From the NCBI RefSeq assembly GCF_042427745.1, contig NZ_JBHMFA010000009.1: a stretch of 64,000 bases of DNA. One strand, given 5' to 3'. Under the pieces are notes generated by a model. That model ran no database searches. It worked only from the letters and a program-made list of their open reading frames with translations, and was not told where the DNA came from. Origin of the DNA: Algibacter miyuki (lineage in GTDB: Bacteria; Bacteroidota; Bacteroidia; Flavobacteriales; Flavobacteriaceae). A program made the translations under genes and the position numbers. Positions 43,378 through 52,178 of this stretch are shown here, piece by piece. Each line of letters opens with the position of its first letter. Position 1 is the stretch's first letter.

Positions 43378-45237
43378 TTATTGTTTTACTATTTTTTTAG
43401 TGATGCTTCTTACTTCCGAAGAAAGTTTTAAAATATAAACGCCTTGCTCTAAGTTTGCTACATCTATGCTTTTGGCAGAGGAAGAAATAACGCCTTTATT
43501 GGTTTGCTTTCCAAGAATATCGTAGATGCCAAATTCTAGAGGTTGGTTGGTATCAATATTAATATTGCTTCCTTTTGTTGGGTTTGGGTATATTTTTAGG
43601 TTTTCTAAAAAAATATCGTCTGTACTTAATGATGCATAACAAGTCCATGATAAATCATCTAAGGTTACACGATCTCCTCCACTTGTGTTTTCTGTAATTA
43701 CAATAGTTACATTGCCCGTAATATTGATATTAGAAATGGTTGTGGTTTGAGCAGAGTCTCCATAAGGTAGTGAACCAACAACATTGCCATTCACCAGGAC
43801 GTCTAAATTTCCTGAGCCGCCGCTGTATGCTCTTTGGGTGGTTGCGGTAAGGTTGCCTATACCACCTGGGAACATTGGAGATGTAAGATTACCTGCTTTA
43901 GTGCCTCTAACATCAAAAGTAATGGCTTTGCTTTCTGGTGAAATAACTTCGTCTATTCTAGCTAGGGAAGCGGTCCATGAGCCTCCATCATTTCCTGTCC
44001 AAGTTCTGTTTCCGTATTGGTTATTATTCAATCCGTCTGTGGAGACTAAGTTCTCGAAAGTTTCTGTGATACATGCATCAATTACTGGTGTAGAATCTTC
44101 TAATGTTGTTGCATTTACAGCATCGCTTAAATCCGATTTGTTATTTGCCAAATCAGCAGCAAGTACAGCAAAGCTATATGTAGTTTCTGGGTTTAGACCA
44201 GTAAGTGTTATTGTGGTTGTTGATTGTGAAGACAAAAAATATACACCATCAACATAAATTTGATATGAAGTTACACCGGTATCATCTGTAGATGGGGTCC
44301 AACTTAAATCTACAGTAGTACTCGTTACATTGGTTGCGACTAAATTTGTTGGAATTGTTGGAGCTTCTGTGTCTGTTGGTTGAGATTCTCCCCAGCGGTT
44401 TATTGCTGATTGTCCGCCCCAAATTACAGTTGCTAAATAGGGGTTGTCAATAAAGGGATTTCTGTTTCCTTGTCCATAAGTTTTATTAGCGTCTCCATGG
44501 TAAGCGTTTCTTTGATTTTCAACTATAGAAACAGGATCTTGCGCATTCCATTCTAAAAGAAGATTAATCATGTTTGGGTCGATAGTATTGGTTTCTCCAA
44601 TAGCTACAAATGATGGTTTACATTGTGTTCCATATCTTAAATACATATACATAATTATTCTAGCTGCATCACCTTTCCACTCGTCTCCTGGGTACCAACT
44701 ACCTGAAATATTAGCCGCGGTAGTTGTGATAAGCTGGCCATCTGTACCAATATTGGTTATGTATTTTAAATTGCCGCGATTGGAGTTCATTGTTACATCC
44801 GACGGTCTCAGGTTGTGAGCATCTGCGTATGGAGGAACATCTCTACCTGTACTCTCTAATTTTGGACTTGCCAAAGAGTTTGGGAACGTGTGTTCTCTAT
44901 TCCAATCGGTACCCGAATCTCCTCCACTGGACATGTTACTTCTAGTCCGGTCTGTCACATAGTTGCCGTCTGTGTCATTATATCCGTAAATTAATAATAC
45001 ATTATTAAGATTGTCTGGATCTTGATCGGTTATTTTACTCGCTTCCCAAATACCAGGGGTATAAGTTAGGTATTGGGTATGTTTGGCAGCTGTTTCAATA
45101 GCTAAATCGTTAAAAAGATCCATTCCGGTTTGCGAAAAATCGACATCTTGGTAATAGCTTTGCAAGTTTTGTGGAGGTGTTAGCTGCGCAAAACTTATAG
45201 TGGTAATGAATAAAAAGAATAAGTAAAAGTGTTTCAT
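43378..45237 (-). CDS. Secreted endonuclease I with FnIII domain and T9SS sorting signal
   Basis: 619 residues. After a signal peptide (about 1-17) comes an endonuclease I (EndA/NucM) domain at about 20-285 with the catalytic beta-beta-alpha-metal motif WNREHTFPNS and DAHNLRPSDVTMNSNRGN. A fibronectin III domain follows (about 293-378), then a beta-sandwich region (about 390-540) and a type A T9SS sorting domain (about 548-619, with IYPNPTKG and GVYILKL). The enzyme should be exported through the type IX system to degrade extracellular DNA, a phosphorus and nitrogen source. Confidence 0.93.
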   Translation of the reverse strand: MKHFYLFFLFITTISFAQLTPPQNLQSYYQDVDFSQTGMDLFNDLAIETAAKHTQYLTYTPGIWEASKITDQDPDNLNNVLLIYGYNDTDGNYVTDRTRSNMSSGGDSGTDWNREHTFPNSLASPKLESTGRDVPPYADAHNLRPSDVTMNSNRGNLKYITNIGTDGQLITTTAANISGSWYPGDEWKGDAARIIMYMYLRYGTQCKPSFVAIGETNTIDPNMINLLLEWNAQDPVSIVENQRNAYHGDANKTYGQGNRNPFIDNPYLATVIWGGQSAINRWGESQPTDTEAPTIPTNLVATNVTSTTVDLSWTPSTDDTGVTSYQIYVDGVYFLSSQSTTTITLTGLNPETTYSFAVLAADLANNKSDLSDAVNATTLEDSTPVIDACITETFENLVSTDGLNNNQYGNRTWTGNDGGSWTASLARIDEVISPESKAITFDVRGTKAGNLTSPMFPGGIGNLTATTQRAYSGGSGNLDVLVNGNVVGSLPYGDSAQTTTISNINITGNVTIVITENTSGGDRVTLDDLSWTCYASLSTDDIFLENLKIYPNPTKGSNINIDTNQPLEFGIYDILGKQTNKGVISSSAKSIDVANLEQGVYILKLSSEVRSITKKIVKQ

Positions 45238-45407
45238 GAGGGAAGTTTTAAAACGTTAGTGTTTACAGTTGTACTACTTGGAATCTAGAGTTTTGTTCTA
45301 GGATATAGCACTTATTTGTTACTAGCTAAGATAAAACTTTATAGTGACTTTGGTGTTAAGAAATTGTCAAGCCAAGTTTAGTATAAGACTCATTTACAGT
45401 TTTGTGT

Positions 45408-45445
45408 AAAAAAAAAGAGACTACCTTATTGGGTAGTCTCTTTTT
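45408..45445 (-). terminator. Terminator of the RsmB-like gene
   Basis: GAGACTACC at 45417-45425 pairs with 45432-45440, with A-run and T-run on the two sides. Confidence 0.88.
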
Positions 45446-45489
45446 CGTGTTAATATGTTTTAAGCGTTTAATATTTTCGCTCAATAATT

Positions 45490-46701
45490 TTATTTACGTT
45501 CTAGTAGCGCCATATAGAAACCATCGAATCCCGATTTATGGGCTAATACTTTTTTATCTTTCACTAAGGTAAAATTTTCTCCAGCTTCCGAATTTAAAAA
45601 GGTTTTCACCTGATCTTGATTTTCCGAAGGTAAAACAGAGCACGTAGCGTAAACCATTTGGCCTCCAACTTTTACCATTTTAGAATACTGTTGAAGAATT
45701 TCTTGTTGTGTTTTCTTTATTTTTTCAATAAATTCAGGTTGAAGTTTCCATTTGGCATCTGGGTTTCTTCTTAAAACACCTAAACCAGAACATGGCGCAT
45801 CAATTAAAACACGGTCGGCTTTATCGTAAAGTTTTTTAATCACTTTAGTCGATTCTATCGCACGGTTTTCAATGTTGTGTGCACCATTTCGTTTGGCACG
45901 TCGTTTTAACTCGTTCAATTTATTACCATAAATATCCATAGCAATAATTTGACCTTTATTTTCCATTAAGGCAGCTAAATGCAAAGTCTTTCCACCAGCC
46001 CCAGCACAAGCATCTACAACGCGCATACCTGGTTCTACGTTTAAAAACTCGGCTACTAATTGAGACGATGCATCTTGCACTTCAAAATGGCCGCTTTGGA
46101 AAGCTTCCGTAGAAAATACATTAGCACGCTCTTTTAATTTTAAAGCACTTGGATGGTTGGGTACAAAATCGGTTTCAATATCTAAATCGAATAAAACGGT
46201 TTGTAGCGCTTCTTTAGTTGTTTTAAGGGTGTTTACTCTTAAAATAACATCGGCTTGTTGGTTTAAAGCTTCAATTTCTTTACTCCAAAGTTCTTTTCCA
46301 AGTTCTTTTACACCAATTTCATCCATCCAATCTGGGATAGATTCTTTAAATTTTCTGTTGTTAGAAAGTTCATCAAAACGTCCTTTTATTCGGCGTAACG
46401 GTGTGCCTTCAAAATACTTCCAATCTGGTAATTTCACCCCTTTTAATGTGGCCCAAACGGCAAACATACGCCATAGGTTATCACGGTCAAAAGGTTCTTT
46501 AACTTCAGCAATTTCGGCGTACAAACGTTTCCAGCGCACCATTTCATAAGTGGTTTCGGCTACAAAACCACGGTCGCGTGCGCCCCAACGTTTATCGCGT
46601 TTTAATAATTGTTGAATAACTTTATCGGCATACTTTCCTTCGTTAAAAATAAGGGTTAAACCATCAATAACGGCAAAGCATAAATTTCTGTGTAATCGCA
46701 T
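45490..46701 (-). CDS. RsmB/NOP-family RNA m5C methyltransferase
   Basis: 403 residues. An N-terminal NusB-like helical region (about 1-150) precedes a class I SAM methyltransferase with VVDACAGAGGKTLHLA (SAM site), LIDAPCSGLGVLRRNP and the second catalytic Cys in YATCSVLPSENQDQV. This two-cysteine arrangement is typical of C5-cytosine RNA methyltransferases such as RsmB. The target is probably 16S rRNA but cannot be read from the sequence. It is divergent from the ECF sigma gene at 46870. Confidence 0.9.
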   Translation of the reverse strand: MRLHRNLCFAVIDGLTLIFNEGKYADKVIQQLLKRDKRWGARDRGFVAETTYEMVRWKRLYAEIAEVKEPFDRDNLWRMFAVWATLKGVKLPDWKYFEGTPLRRIKGRFDELSNNRKFKESIPDWMDEIGVKELGKELWSKEIEALNQQADVILRVNTLKTTKEALQTVLFDLDIETDFVPNHPSALKLKERANVFSTEAFQSGHFEVQDASSQLVAEFLNVEPGMRVVDACAGAGGKTLHLAALMENKGQIIAMDIYGNKLNELKRRAKRNGAHNIENRAIESTKVIKKLYDKADRVLIDAPCSGLGVLRRNPDAKWKLQPEFIEKIKKTQQEILQQYSKMVKVGGQMVYATCSVLPSENQDQVKTFLNSEAGENFTLVKDKKVLAHKSGFDGFYMALLERK

Positions 46702-46869
46702 TTTTTTATTTCTCAGTGTTCAGTTTAAAAATTCAAAAAAAATAGATTTCGAATATCGAGAGCTATTTGTAGAATCTATAAGTATGAACGGTTTAATATT
46801 ATAGAGTTTGCAAAGTTACGTTTTATTCATTAATAATTTTTCTTAATTTGCAGCGATTAATTAGCAGAC

Positions 46870-47451
46870 TTGGAAGAACAAGATTTTATAGACGATTTAA
46901 AAGCTGGAAAACAATTTGCGTATGCAAAGTTGCTTAACGAATTTCAGCAAAAGGTGTTTGCCACTTGTATTTCATTTGTGCCTAATAAAGAGGATGCAGA
47001 GGATATTGCTCAGGATGTATTTGTTGAAGTTTTTAATTCGATTAATAAGTTTAAAGGGAACTCTAAACTATCGACCTGGATTTATAGAATTGCAACCAAT
47101 AAGTGTTTGGGGTTTATACGGAAAAGGAATACCAAAAAGCGGTTTGCTTTTTTACAATCTATTATGGGGAATGAAATTCCGATGGATAAAACCAAATATT
47201 TCACCGAAATGAACCATCCGGGGGTTTTGCTAGAAAACAAAGAAAAGAGCGAAACTTTGTTTTTGGCTATAAATCAGTTGCCCGATGCGCAACGAGTGGT
47301 GTTTACGCTAAGTAAAGTTGACGGTATGAATAATCAAGAAATTTGCGAGATTACTGAAAAAAGTTTGTCTTCCGTAGAAGCGTTAATGTTTCGTGCAAAG
47401 AAAAACTTACAAATAAGTTTAGAGGATTTTTATAAAAACGATATGAAATAA
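46870..47451 (+). CDS. ECF-type sigma factor of the CotH/YHYH regulon
   Basis: 193 residues with ECF region 2 (about 20-90, EDAEDIAQDVFVEVFNSI and STWIYRIATNKCLGFIRK) and region 4 (about 130-185, VDGMNNQEICEITEKSLSSVEALMFRAKK). The start codon is TTG: the frame is closed by a stop 12 bases upstream and no ATG is available. It is followed by a small one-TM protein gene and a Spy/CnrX-like sensor gene, the layout of CnrYXH-type metal signalling units. Four matching bipartite promoters downstream are its likely targets, but none precedes this gene itself. Confidence 0.9.
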   Translation: MEEQDFIDDLKAGKQFAYAKLLNEFQQKVFATCISFVPNKEDAEDIAQDVFVEVFNSINKFKGNSKLSTWIYRIATNKCLGFIRKRNTKKRFAFLQSIMGNEIPMDKTKYFTEMNHPGVLLENKEKSETLFLAINQLPDAQRVVFTLSKVDGMNNQEICEITEKSLSSVEALMFRAKKNLQISLEDFYKNDMK

Positions 47452-47466
47452 AAAATGGAGCATGTT

Positions 47467-47497
47467 GCGCAAGTTTTTAAGTAAAATGGTATCTAAA
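47467..47497 (+). promoter_or_regulatory. Predicted ECF promoter 1 (anti-sigma/sensor operon)
   Basis: GCGCAAGTTT, 13 bases, TATCTAAA. The same two boxes and spacing occur at 48447, 49096 and 50678. It would start transcription about 15 bases before the gene at 47518. Confidence 0.7.
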
Positions 47498-47517
47498 AGT
47501 TTATAATACAGTAGGAA

Positions 47518-47838
47518 ATGGAAAATAATAAAAACATAAAAAATAAAGTAGAAAGCACCTTATTGGCTATGGATACTATGGAGCACGTAAATGTGTCGCC
47601 GTTTTTTAAGGATAAAACCATGCAGCTTTTATTTGCAGAAAAAGAAGCGCAGACAAGTGTTAGAGGATGGTTTACACCAAAGTTACAGCTGGCCACTTTA
47701 GTGTGTGTAGTGGTTTTAAATGTTGTGGCATTTACGCAAATAAATACGTCTGAAAGCTTGAGTTACGATGAAAATATCAATCAGTTTGCCGAAACTTATA
47801 GATTGTCTACAAGTTCAGAAACATCATTTTTAAATTAA
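47518..47838 (+). CDS. Small single-TM protein, probable anti-sigma factor
   Basis: 106 residues. The N-terminal 50 residues are helical and charged (MENNKNIKNKVESTLLAMDTM), one transmembrane helix lies at about 56-75 (LQLATLVCVVVLNVVAFT), and about 30 residues are outside. No family match is recognised. Position between an ECF sigma factor and a periplasmic sensor, and this topology, are those of small anti-sigma factors such as CnrY. It has a predicted ECF promoter directly upstream, giving negative feedback. The function is inferred from context. Confidence 0.7.
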   Translation: MENNKNIKNKVESTLLAMDTMEHVNVSPFFKDKTMQLLFAEKEAQTSVRGWFTPKLQLATLVCVVVLNVVAFTQINTSESLSYDENINQFAETYRLSTSSETSFLN

Positions 47839-47842
47839 ACAG

Positions 47843-48376
47843 ATGAAGAAAAATTTACTCTTATATATATTACTCGCTTTTTTAATTGCGGTTAATGGTT
47901 TTTTCTTATTCAATTATTTAGGGAAACCTAGCGGAAAAATGCAACGCTCACAACAAGATCCGATGGCTTTTATCGCAGAGCAATTAGATTTTAACGAAAA
48001 ACAGTTGGCGGCTGTAAAAGAGCTCAATAGAAAGCATCATAAAAAAATGAGGCAAAATAATGATGATTTAAGAGGTTTAAAAGATGCGCTTTTTAGTCAA
48101 TTATCAAATGAATCATTAGATGAGACGGCTATTGATTCTATAACTTCTATTATAGGAGTAAAGGAGCAGGAATTAGATAAAATGGCATTTTATCATTTTA
48201 GAAGTATTCAGGAGCTGTGTAATGAAACTCAGAAAGAAGAATTTAAAAAAATAATTAATGATGGACTTAAAAAAGGCGGTGGAGACAGAACAAGAACGCC
48301 AAAAGAAGAGGGCGAACGTAGCGGACCGCCACCTCCACGCGGAGACGGACGACAAGGACCGCCACCAGGACATTAA
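47843..48376 (+). CDS. Spy/CnrX-like periplasmic sensor protein
   Basis: 177 residues: an N-terminal membrane anchor (about 4-24), a helical-hairpin periplasmic domain of the Spy/CpxP/CnrX type (about 40-145, FIAEQLDFNEKQLAAVKELNRKHHKKM) and a tail rich in Gly, Pro, Arg and His after residue 145. Proteins of this fold bind metal or misfolded protein and modulate ECF or two-component systems. The gene lies 4 bases after the small TM protein, on the same transcript. Metal sensing is likely but the metal is unknown. Confidence 0.8.
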   Translation: MKKNLLLYILLAFLIAVNGFFLFNYLGKPSGKMQRSQQDPMAFIAEQLDFNEKQLAAVKELNRKHHKKMRQNNDDLRGLKDALFSQLSNESLDETAIDSITSIIGVKEQELDKMAFYHFRSIQELCNETQKEEFKKIINDGLKKGGGDRTRTPKEEGERSGPPPPRGDGRQGPPPGH

Positions 48377-48393
48377 TTAAAAACATATTACAA

Positions 48394-48424
48394 AGACTCT
48401 AAATTTATTTAGGGTCTTTTTTTT
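48394..48424 (+). terminator. Terminator after the sensor gene
   Basis: AGACTCTAAA at 48394-48403 pairs with 48408-48417 with one G-U pair, followed by eight T. Confidence 0.85.
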
Positions 48425-48446
48425 GTGATTATATTAACAATTTAGC

Positions 48447-48477
48447 ACACAAGTTTATGCGAAGAACGCCATCTAAA
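48447..48477 (+). promoter_or_regulatory. Predicted ECF promoter 2 (EF-hand gene)
   Basis: ACACAAGTTT, 13 bases, CATCTAAA, about 28 bases before the start codon at 48506. Confidence 0.75.
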
Positions 48478-48505
48478 GGGATATAACATTAAAATAATAA
48501 TTAAG

Positions 48506-49006
48506 ATGAAAAATAGAAAAGTAAACACATTAGTACTTGTTTTAGGAGTTACCATAGGGATGTCAAGCATCGGGTTTAGTCAAGAAAGAGGAGACCGTAA
48601 AACACCGCCAACCTTTAGTGAATTATTAAAAAACTTTGATGCAGATGCCGATGGGAAATTAGTAAAAGGAGAAGTTGAAGAACCTTTGAAAAGTCAGTTT
48701 GAAAAAATTGATACGGATGAAGACGGGTTTATAACAGAGGAAGAATTTAAAAACGCACCTAAACCAGAACAAGCTAAAAAAGAAAGTAAAAGCCAAAAAG
48801 GATCAAAAGGAGGAAAAGCGCCATTGTTTTCAGAATTAATAGAACAAATGGATGCTAACAAAGATGGAAAACTAGCAAAAAGCGAAGTTAAAGGTCCTTT
48901 GAAAAATGATTTTTCTAAAGTTGATACCGATGAGGATGGTTTTATTTCTGAAGCTGAATTTGAAAATGCTCCAAAACCAGAGCGTCAGGAGCGCCCAAGA
49001 CGTTAA
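48506..49006 (+). CDS. Exported EF-hand calcium-binding protein
   Basis: 166 residues with a signal peptide (about 1-25, ending FSQ). Four EF-hand loops are visible in two pairs: DADADGKLVKGE and DTDEDGFITEEE, then DANKDGKLAKSE and DTDEDGFISEAE. The two halves are joined by a Lys-rich linker and look like an internal duplication. All loops keep Asp at positions 1, 3 and 5, so they should bind calcium or a similar ion. It has its own predicted ECF promoter. Its partner is unknown; the neighbouring CotH and YHYH proteins are candidates. Confidence 0.9.
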   Translation: MKNRKVNTLVLVLGVTIGMSSIGFSQERGDRKTPPTFSELLKNFDADADGKLVKGEVEEPLKSQFEKIDTDEDGFITEEEFKNAPKPEQAKKESKSQKGSKGGKAPLFSELIEQMDANKDGKLAKSEVKGPLKNDFSKVDTDEDGFISEAEFENAPKPERQERPRR

Positions 49007-49095
49007 TTGGAATTCAGAAGACCGATTTATGGGAAGCTGAAACTAGGTATTGTGTTTGGGGCTTTTGAGTCTTAAGTTTTTTTTAACAGCTCCGA

Positions 49096-49126
49096 ACACA
49101 AGTTTTAAATTGGAAGAACATCTAAA
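49096..49126 (+). promoter_or_regulatory. Predicted ECF promoter 3 (CotH gene)
   Basis: ACACAAGTTT, 13 bases, CATCTAAA, about 56 bases before the start codon at 49183. Confidence 0.75.
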
Positions 49127-49182
49127 ATTTAGATTCAAACAAAACCATTATAATTAATAGATTAAAAATCAAAACAAACAAA

Positions 49183-50601
49183 ATGAAAGATTTAAAAGTC
49201 ATATTATTTTCAACATTAATAGCGTTCGTTTATTTTTCTTGCGCAAATGATGATGTTGTAACAGAAACACCCGAAGAAGAGATTGACGAAGAAGTGATTG
49301 TCGTTATAGACGATACAGATTTTGAAGCTACAGATTGGACGGAAGCAACGCATAGTAAAGATGCCGATCCTGATTTTAATGAAGTTTTTGAAGATGGTAC
49401 GGTAAAACGATTAGATCTTGTAATTACGGAAGAACGTTGGCAAAATATGTTGGATGATATGACGAATCTTTATGGAACTTTCGGTTCTAGAGGTGGTGGT
49501 AATTCTGGGTTTTCGGATGAAGATCCCATTTTTGTGCCTGGTGAAGTGTTTTACGAAGGTAAAGAATGGTACCGTGTAGGACTTCGTTTTAAAGGAAATT
49601 CAAGTTTGCAAAGTGCATGGCAAGCAGGGATTTTAAAATTATCTTTCAAGCTTGATTTTGATGAGTTTGAAGATGATTACCCACAAATAAAGAATCAACG
49701 TTTTTTCGGTTTTAAAAAATTAAGTCTTAAAAATAATTATGATGACGCCTCTATGATGCGTGAAAAAGTAGCAACCGATGTTTTTAGAGATGCCGGTTTA
49801 GCGGCTTCGCATACGGCATTTTACACAGTGTATGTAGATCATGGTGATGGTGCTGAGTATTTTGGAGTTTATACTTTGGTTGAAGAGGTTGATGATACCG
49901 TTATTGATACCCAATTTTCTGATAATGACGGTAATTTGTACAAGCCAGATGGAGATGCTGCAAGTTTTGCGAGCGGAACTTATGATGAAGATGAGTATGT
50001 TAAAAAAACAAACGAAGATGAGGCTGATTTCTCTGATGTGTCTGGCTTGTTAGATGTTTTACACGATAGTTCTAGAACATCAGACGCTGAAACCTGGCGT
50101 GCAAATTTAGATGGTATTTTCGATACAGACGTATTTTTAAAATACCTAGCGGTAAATACGGTTATTCAAAACTGGGATACTTACGGACGGATGACGCATA
50201 ATTATTTCTTATATAATAATTTGGATACTGGAAAATTAAATTGGATTCCTTGGGATAATAATGAGGCGCTTCAGGATGGAAAACAAGGTGGAGCCTTATC
50301 CTTAGATTTTTCAGGGTTAAACGCAGCAACTTGGCCAATAATAGGTTATTTGTATAACGATGAGGTTTACAAAGCAAAATACGATACATACGTACAAGAG
50401 GTTGTTGATGGTGCTTTTGAAACCTCTAAAATGCAAGCGCTTTATGATTCGTATGCTTCATTATTAGAGGAGTCTGCAACAGCTGAAATTTCTGGGTATA
50501 CTTTCATGAATTCTAGTGCCGATTTTCAATCCGCTGTAAATGAACTAAAAAGTCATGCGTCTAGTAGAGCAACGGCTGTAAGTAGTTATTTAAACAATTA
50601 A
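49183..50601 (+). CDS. CotH-family kinase-like lipoprotein
   Basis: 472 residues. The signal peptide ends in a lipobox (VYFSC, Cys at about 20), followed by an acidic linker and a CotH domain at about 70-400 with VGLRFKGNSSLQ, FGFKKLSLKNNYDDASMMREKVA, YLAVNTVIQNWDTYGRMTHNYFLYN and the metal-binding-type IPWDNNEAL. CotH proteins are atypical protein kinases first known from spore coats; this organism is no spore-former, and secreted CotH proteins are common in Bacteroidota. It is controlled by a predicted ECF promoter. The protein target is unknown. Confidence 0.88.
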   Translation: MKDLKVILFSTLIAFVYFSCANDDVVTETPEEEIDEEVIVVIDDTDFEATDWTEATHSKDADPDFNEVFEDGTVKRLDLVITEERWQNMLDDMTNLYGTFGSRGGGNSGFSDEDPIFVPGEVFYEGKEWYRVGLRFKGNSSLQSAWQAGILKLSFKLDFDEFEDDYPQIKNQRFFGFKKLSLKNNYDDASMMREKVATDVFRDAGLAASHTAFYTVYVDHGDGAEYFGVYTLVEEVDDTVIDTQFSDNDGNLYKPDGDAASFASGTYDEDEYVKKTNEDEADFSDVSGLLDVLHDSSRTSDAETWRANLDGIFDTDVFLKYLAVNTVIQNWDTYGRMTHNYFLYNNLDTGKLNWIPWDNNEALQDGKQGGALSLDFSGLNAATWPIIGYLYNDEVYKAKYDTYVQEVVDGAFETSKMQALYDSYASLLEESATAEISGYTFMNSSADFQSAVNELKSHASSRATAVSSYLNN

Positions 50602-50677
50602 AATTTTATAAAAAATGCTTCAAAAGCCTCATGTTTTTGAAGTGTTTCTTTTTCTGATGAAAAAAAATAAAAAATGA

Positions 50678-50708
50678 ACACAAGTTTATTTCTATAAACA
50701 CATCTAAA
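50678..50708 (+). promoter_or_regulatory. Predicted ECF promoter 4 (YHYH-MORN-SCO operon)
   Basis: ACACAAGTTT, 13 bases, CATCTAAA, 31 bases before the start codon at 50739. Confidence 0.75.
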
Positions 50709-50738
50709 ATATATATAACTTAAAATAATAAGTAAAAC

Positions 50739-51539
50739 ATGAAAAAAGGAATAAAAAAAATAGTACCATACTCGAGTTTTTTGGCTTTAATTTTTATGTC
50801 AGCACTCGCTTGTAGTGGTAGTGATGATAGTAGTGCTTCGGATGAAGAAGAAGTGAGTGAAAACGAAGTGGTTACAGAATTGCATGCAGCATTTGCAGCA
50901 TTTAATTCTGATGCCGTTACCGTTATTTTATCTGATGATGGTACTGAAGTTACTATTGAAACAACAGGGTTTCCGGATCATACTTCGATTTACTGGGAAA
51001 CAGATAATGCGCTTTATATTGATGAGCCAGGTGTTTCAAAAACAACTCAAGACACTTATATTGGTGGAGGGCAAGGTGAAGCAGCCAGTATTACGGTTGA
51101 TGCTACGCCAGATTTAACCGGAGCAACTGTTGCAACACAATTAAATACTATTGGTATAGCGGTTAGTGGAGCGTCTATTTTTAATGACCAAGAAGGTGCG
51201 GGGGATTTAGATCAAGCTGCTGGAAGTTTAGATTGGGCAGGAGCGCATAAAGGTCCTGGTGTGTATCACTATCACTTAGAGCCTACTCCAATTACTAGTG
51301 ATGATGATAGTTTGGTTGGTATATTGCTTGATGGTGTTTTTATATACGGAAGGCAGTGTCGTTCAACGGGAACAACTCCTACAGATTTAGATGCTTCAGG
51401 TGGTCACACATCAACTACGCAGTATACTGATGGTGAAGAAGAATATCATTACCATATTATAAATGAAGTATATGCAGCAGGTAATTATGCGTATGCACCG
51501 GCCTATGTTCTTTTCGCTGGACCATTTCAAGGATATTAA
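50739..51539 (+). CDS. YHYH-domain lipoprotein
   Basis: 266 residues with a lipoprotein signal (Cys at about 25, SALACSGS) and an acidic Ser-rich linker. The YHYH domain (about 85-262) carries YHYHLEPTP and EEYHYHIIN along with GHTSTT and the motif DGVFIYGR. The paired His-rich motifs look like a metal site, which would suit the metal-type signalling genes nearby, but the family has no established reaction. First gene of a likely three-gene operon with the MORN-like and SCO genes. Confidence 0.87.
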   Translation: MKKGIKKIVPYSSFLALIFMSALACSGSDDSSASDEEEVSENEVVTELHAAFAAFNSDAVTVILSDDGTEVTIETTGFPDHTSIYWETDNALYIDEPGVSKTTQDTYIGGGQGEAASITVDATPDLTGATVATQLNTIGIAVSGASIFNDQEGAGDLDQAAGSLDWAGAHKGPGVYHYHLEPTPITSDDDSLVGILLDGVFIYGRQCRSTGTTPTDLDASGGHTSTTQYTDGEEEYHYHIINEVYAAGNYAYAPAYVLFAGPFQGY

Positions 51540-51551
51540 ATTTCAGAAAAT

Positions 51552-52178
51552 ATGAAACCAATTCTTTTTTTTATACTTATTGCTTTTTCTATCACGAGTT
51601 GTGAAGAAGGTATGTTTAGTAAAACGGCTAAGGTTGCTGTTGTTGAGGATGAGTTAATCGTTATTGATAGTGTAGAAGTTTTAAAAGAAGAATTGGTTCT
51701 TAATGGAAATAAAGGGATATGGTATTATAAAGACAAACCGTACAATGGCTATTCTTTAAAGTATCACTCAAATGGCGTTTTAGAAGAAAAGTGGGGGTTT
51801 TATAATGGCAAAAGGGAAGGTGTTGCTAGGCGTTGGACTAAAAACGAAAAACTTCAATTGGAATCTTATTATAAAAATAATCGGTTAGTGGGTGTCTATA
51901 AAACATGGTGGGAAAATGGTGTTTTATCAGGCGAAACTAATTACGAGAATGGTGTTAAGCAAGGTGAAGAAAGAAAATGGTTTTCAGATGGGCAATTGAA
52001 TAAGTTAAGACATTATGTTGATGGAAAAGAACATGGTTTTCAAAAAGCTTGGTTAGCCAACGGTAAATTATATGTTAATTATGAAGCCAAAAATGGGCGC
52101 ATTTTCGGTATGAGAAGAGCAAATTCATGTGTTCGGTTAGAGGATGAAGTCATAATCAGGAAAAAAACAAATTTATGA
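51552..52178 (+). CDS. MORN-repeat-variant lipoprotein
   Basis: 208 residues. A lipobox (SITSC, Cys at about 17) and then at least five beta-hairpin repeats of the toxin-antitoxin MORN-variant type, for example YNGYSLKYHSNGVLEEKWGF and YKTWWENGVLSGETNYENG. Such repeats are structural and occur in many surface lipoproteins of Bacteroidota; there is no sign of a toxin-antitoxin pair. It is 12 bases after the YHYH gene, and its end overlaps the SCO gene by 4 bases. Confidence 0.85.
   Translation: MKPILFFILIAFSITSCEEGMFSKTAKVAVVEDELIVIDSVEVLKEELVLNGNKGIWYYKDKPYNGYSLKYHSNGVLEEKWGFYNGKREGVARRWTKNEKLQLESYYKNNRLVGVYKTWWENGVLSGETNYENGVKQGEERKWFSDGQLNKLRHYVDGKEHGFQKAWLANGKLYVNYEAKNGRIFGMRRANSCVRLEDEVIIRKKTNL

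Noticed and set aside
51552..52178. Toxin-antitoxin system suggested by the MORN-variant family name
   Set aside because: The protein is a repeat lipoprotein within an operon and no antitoxin-like partner is present.
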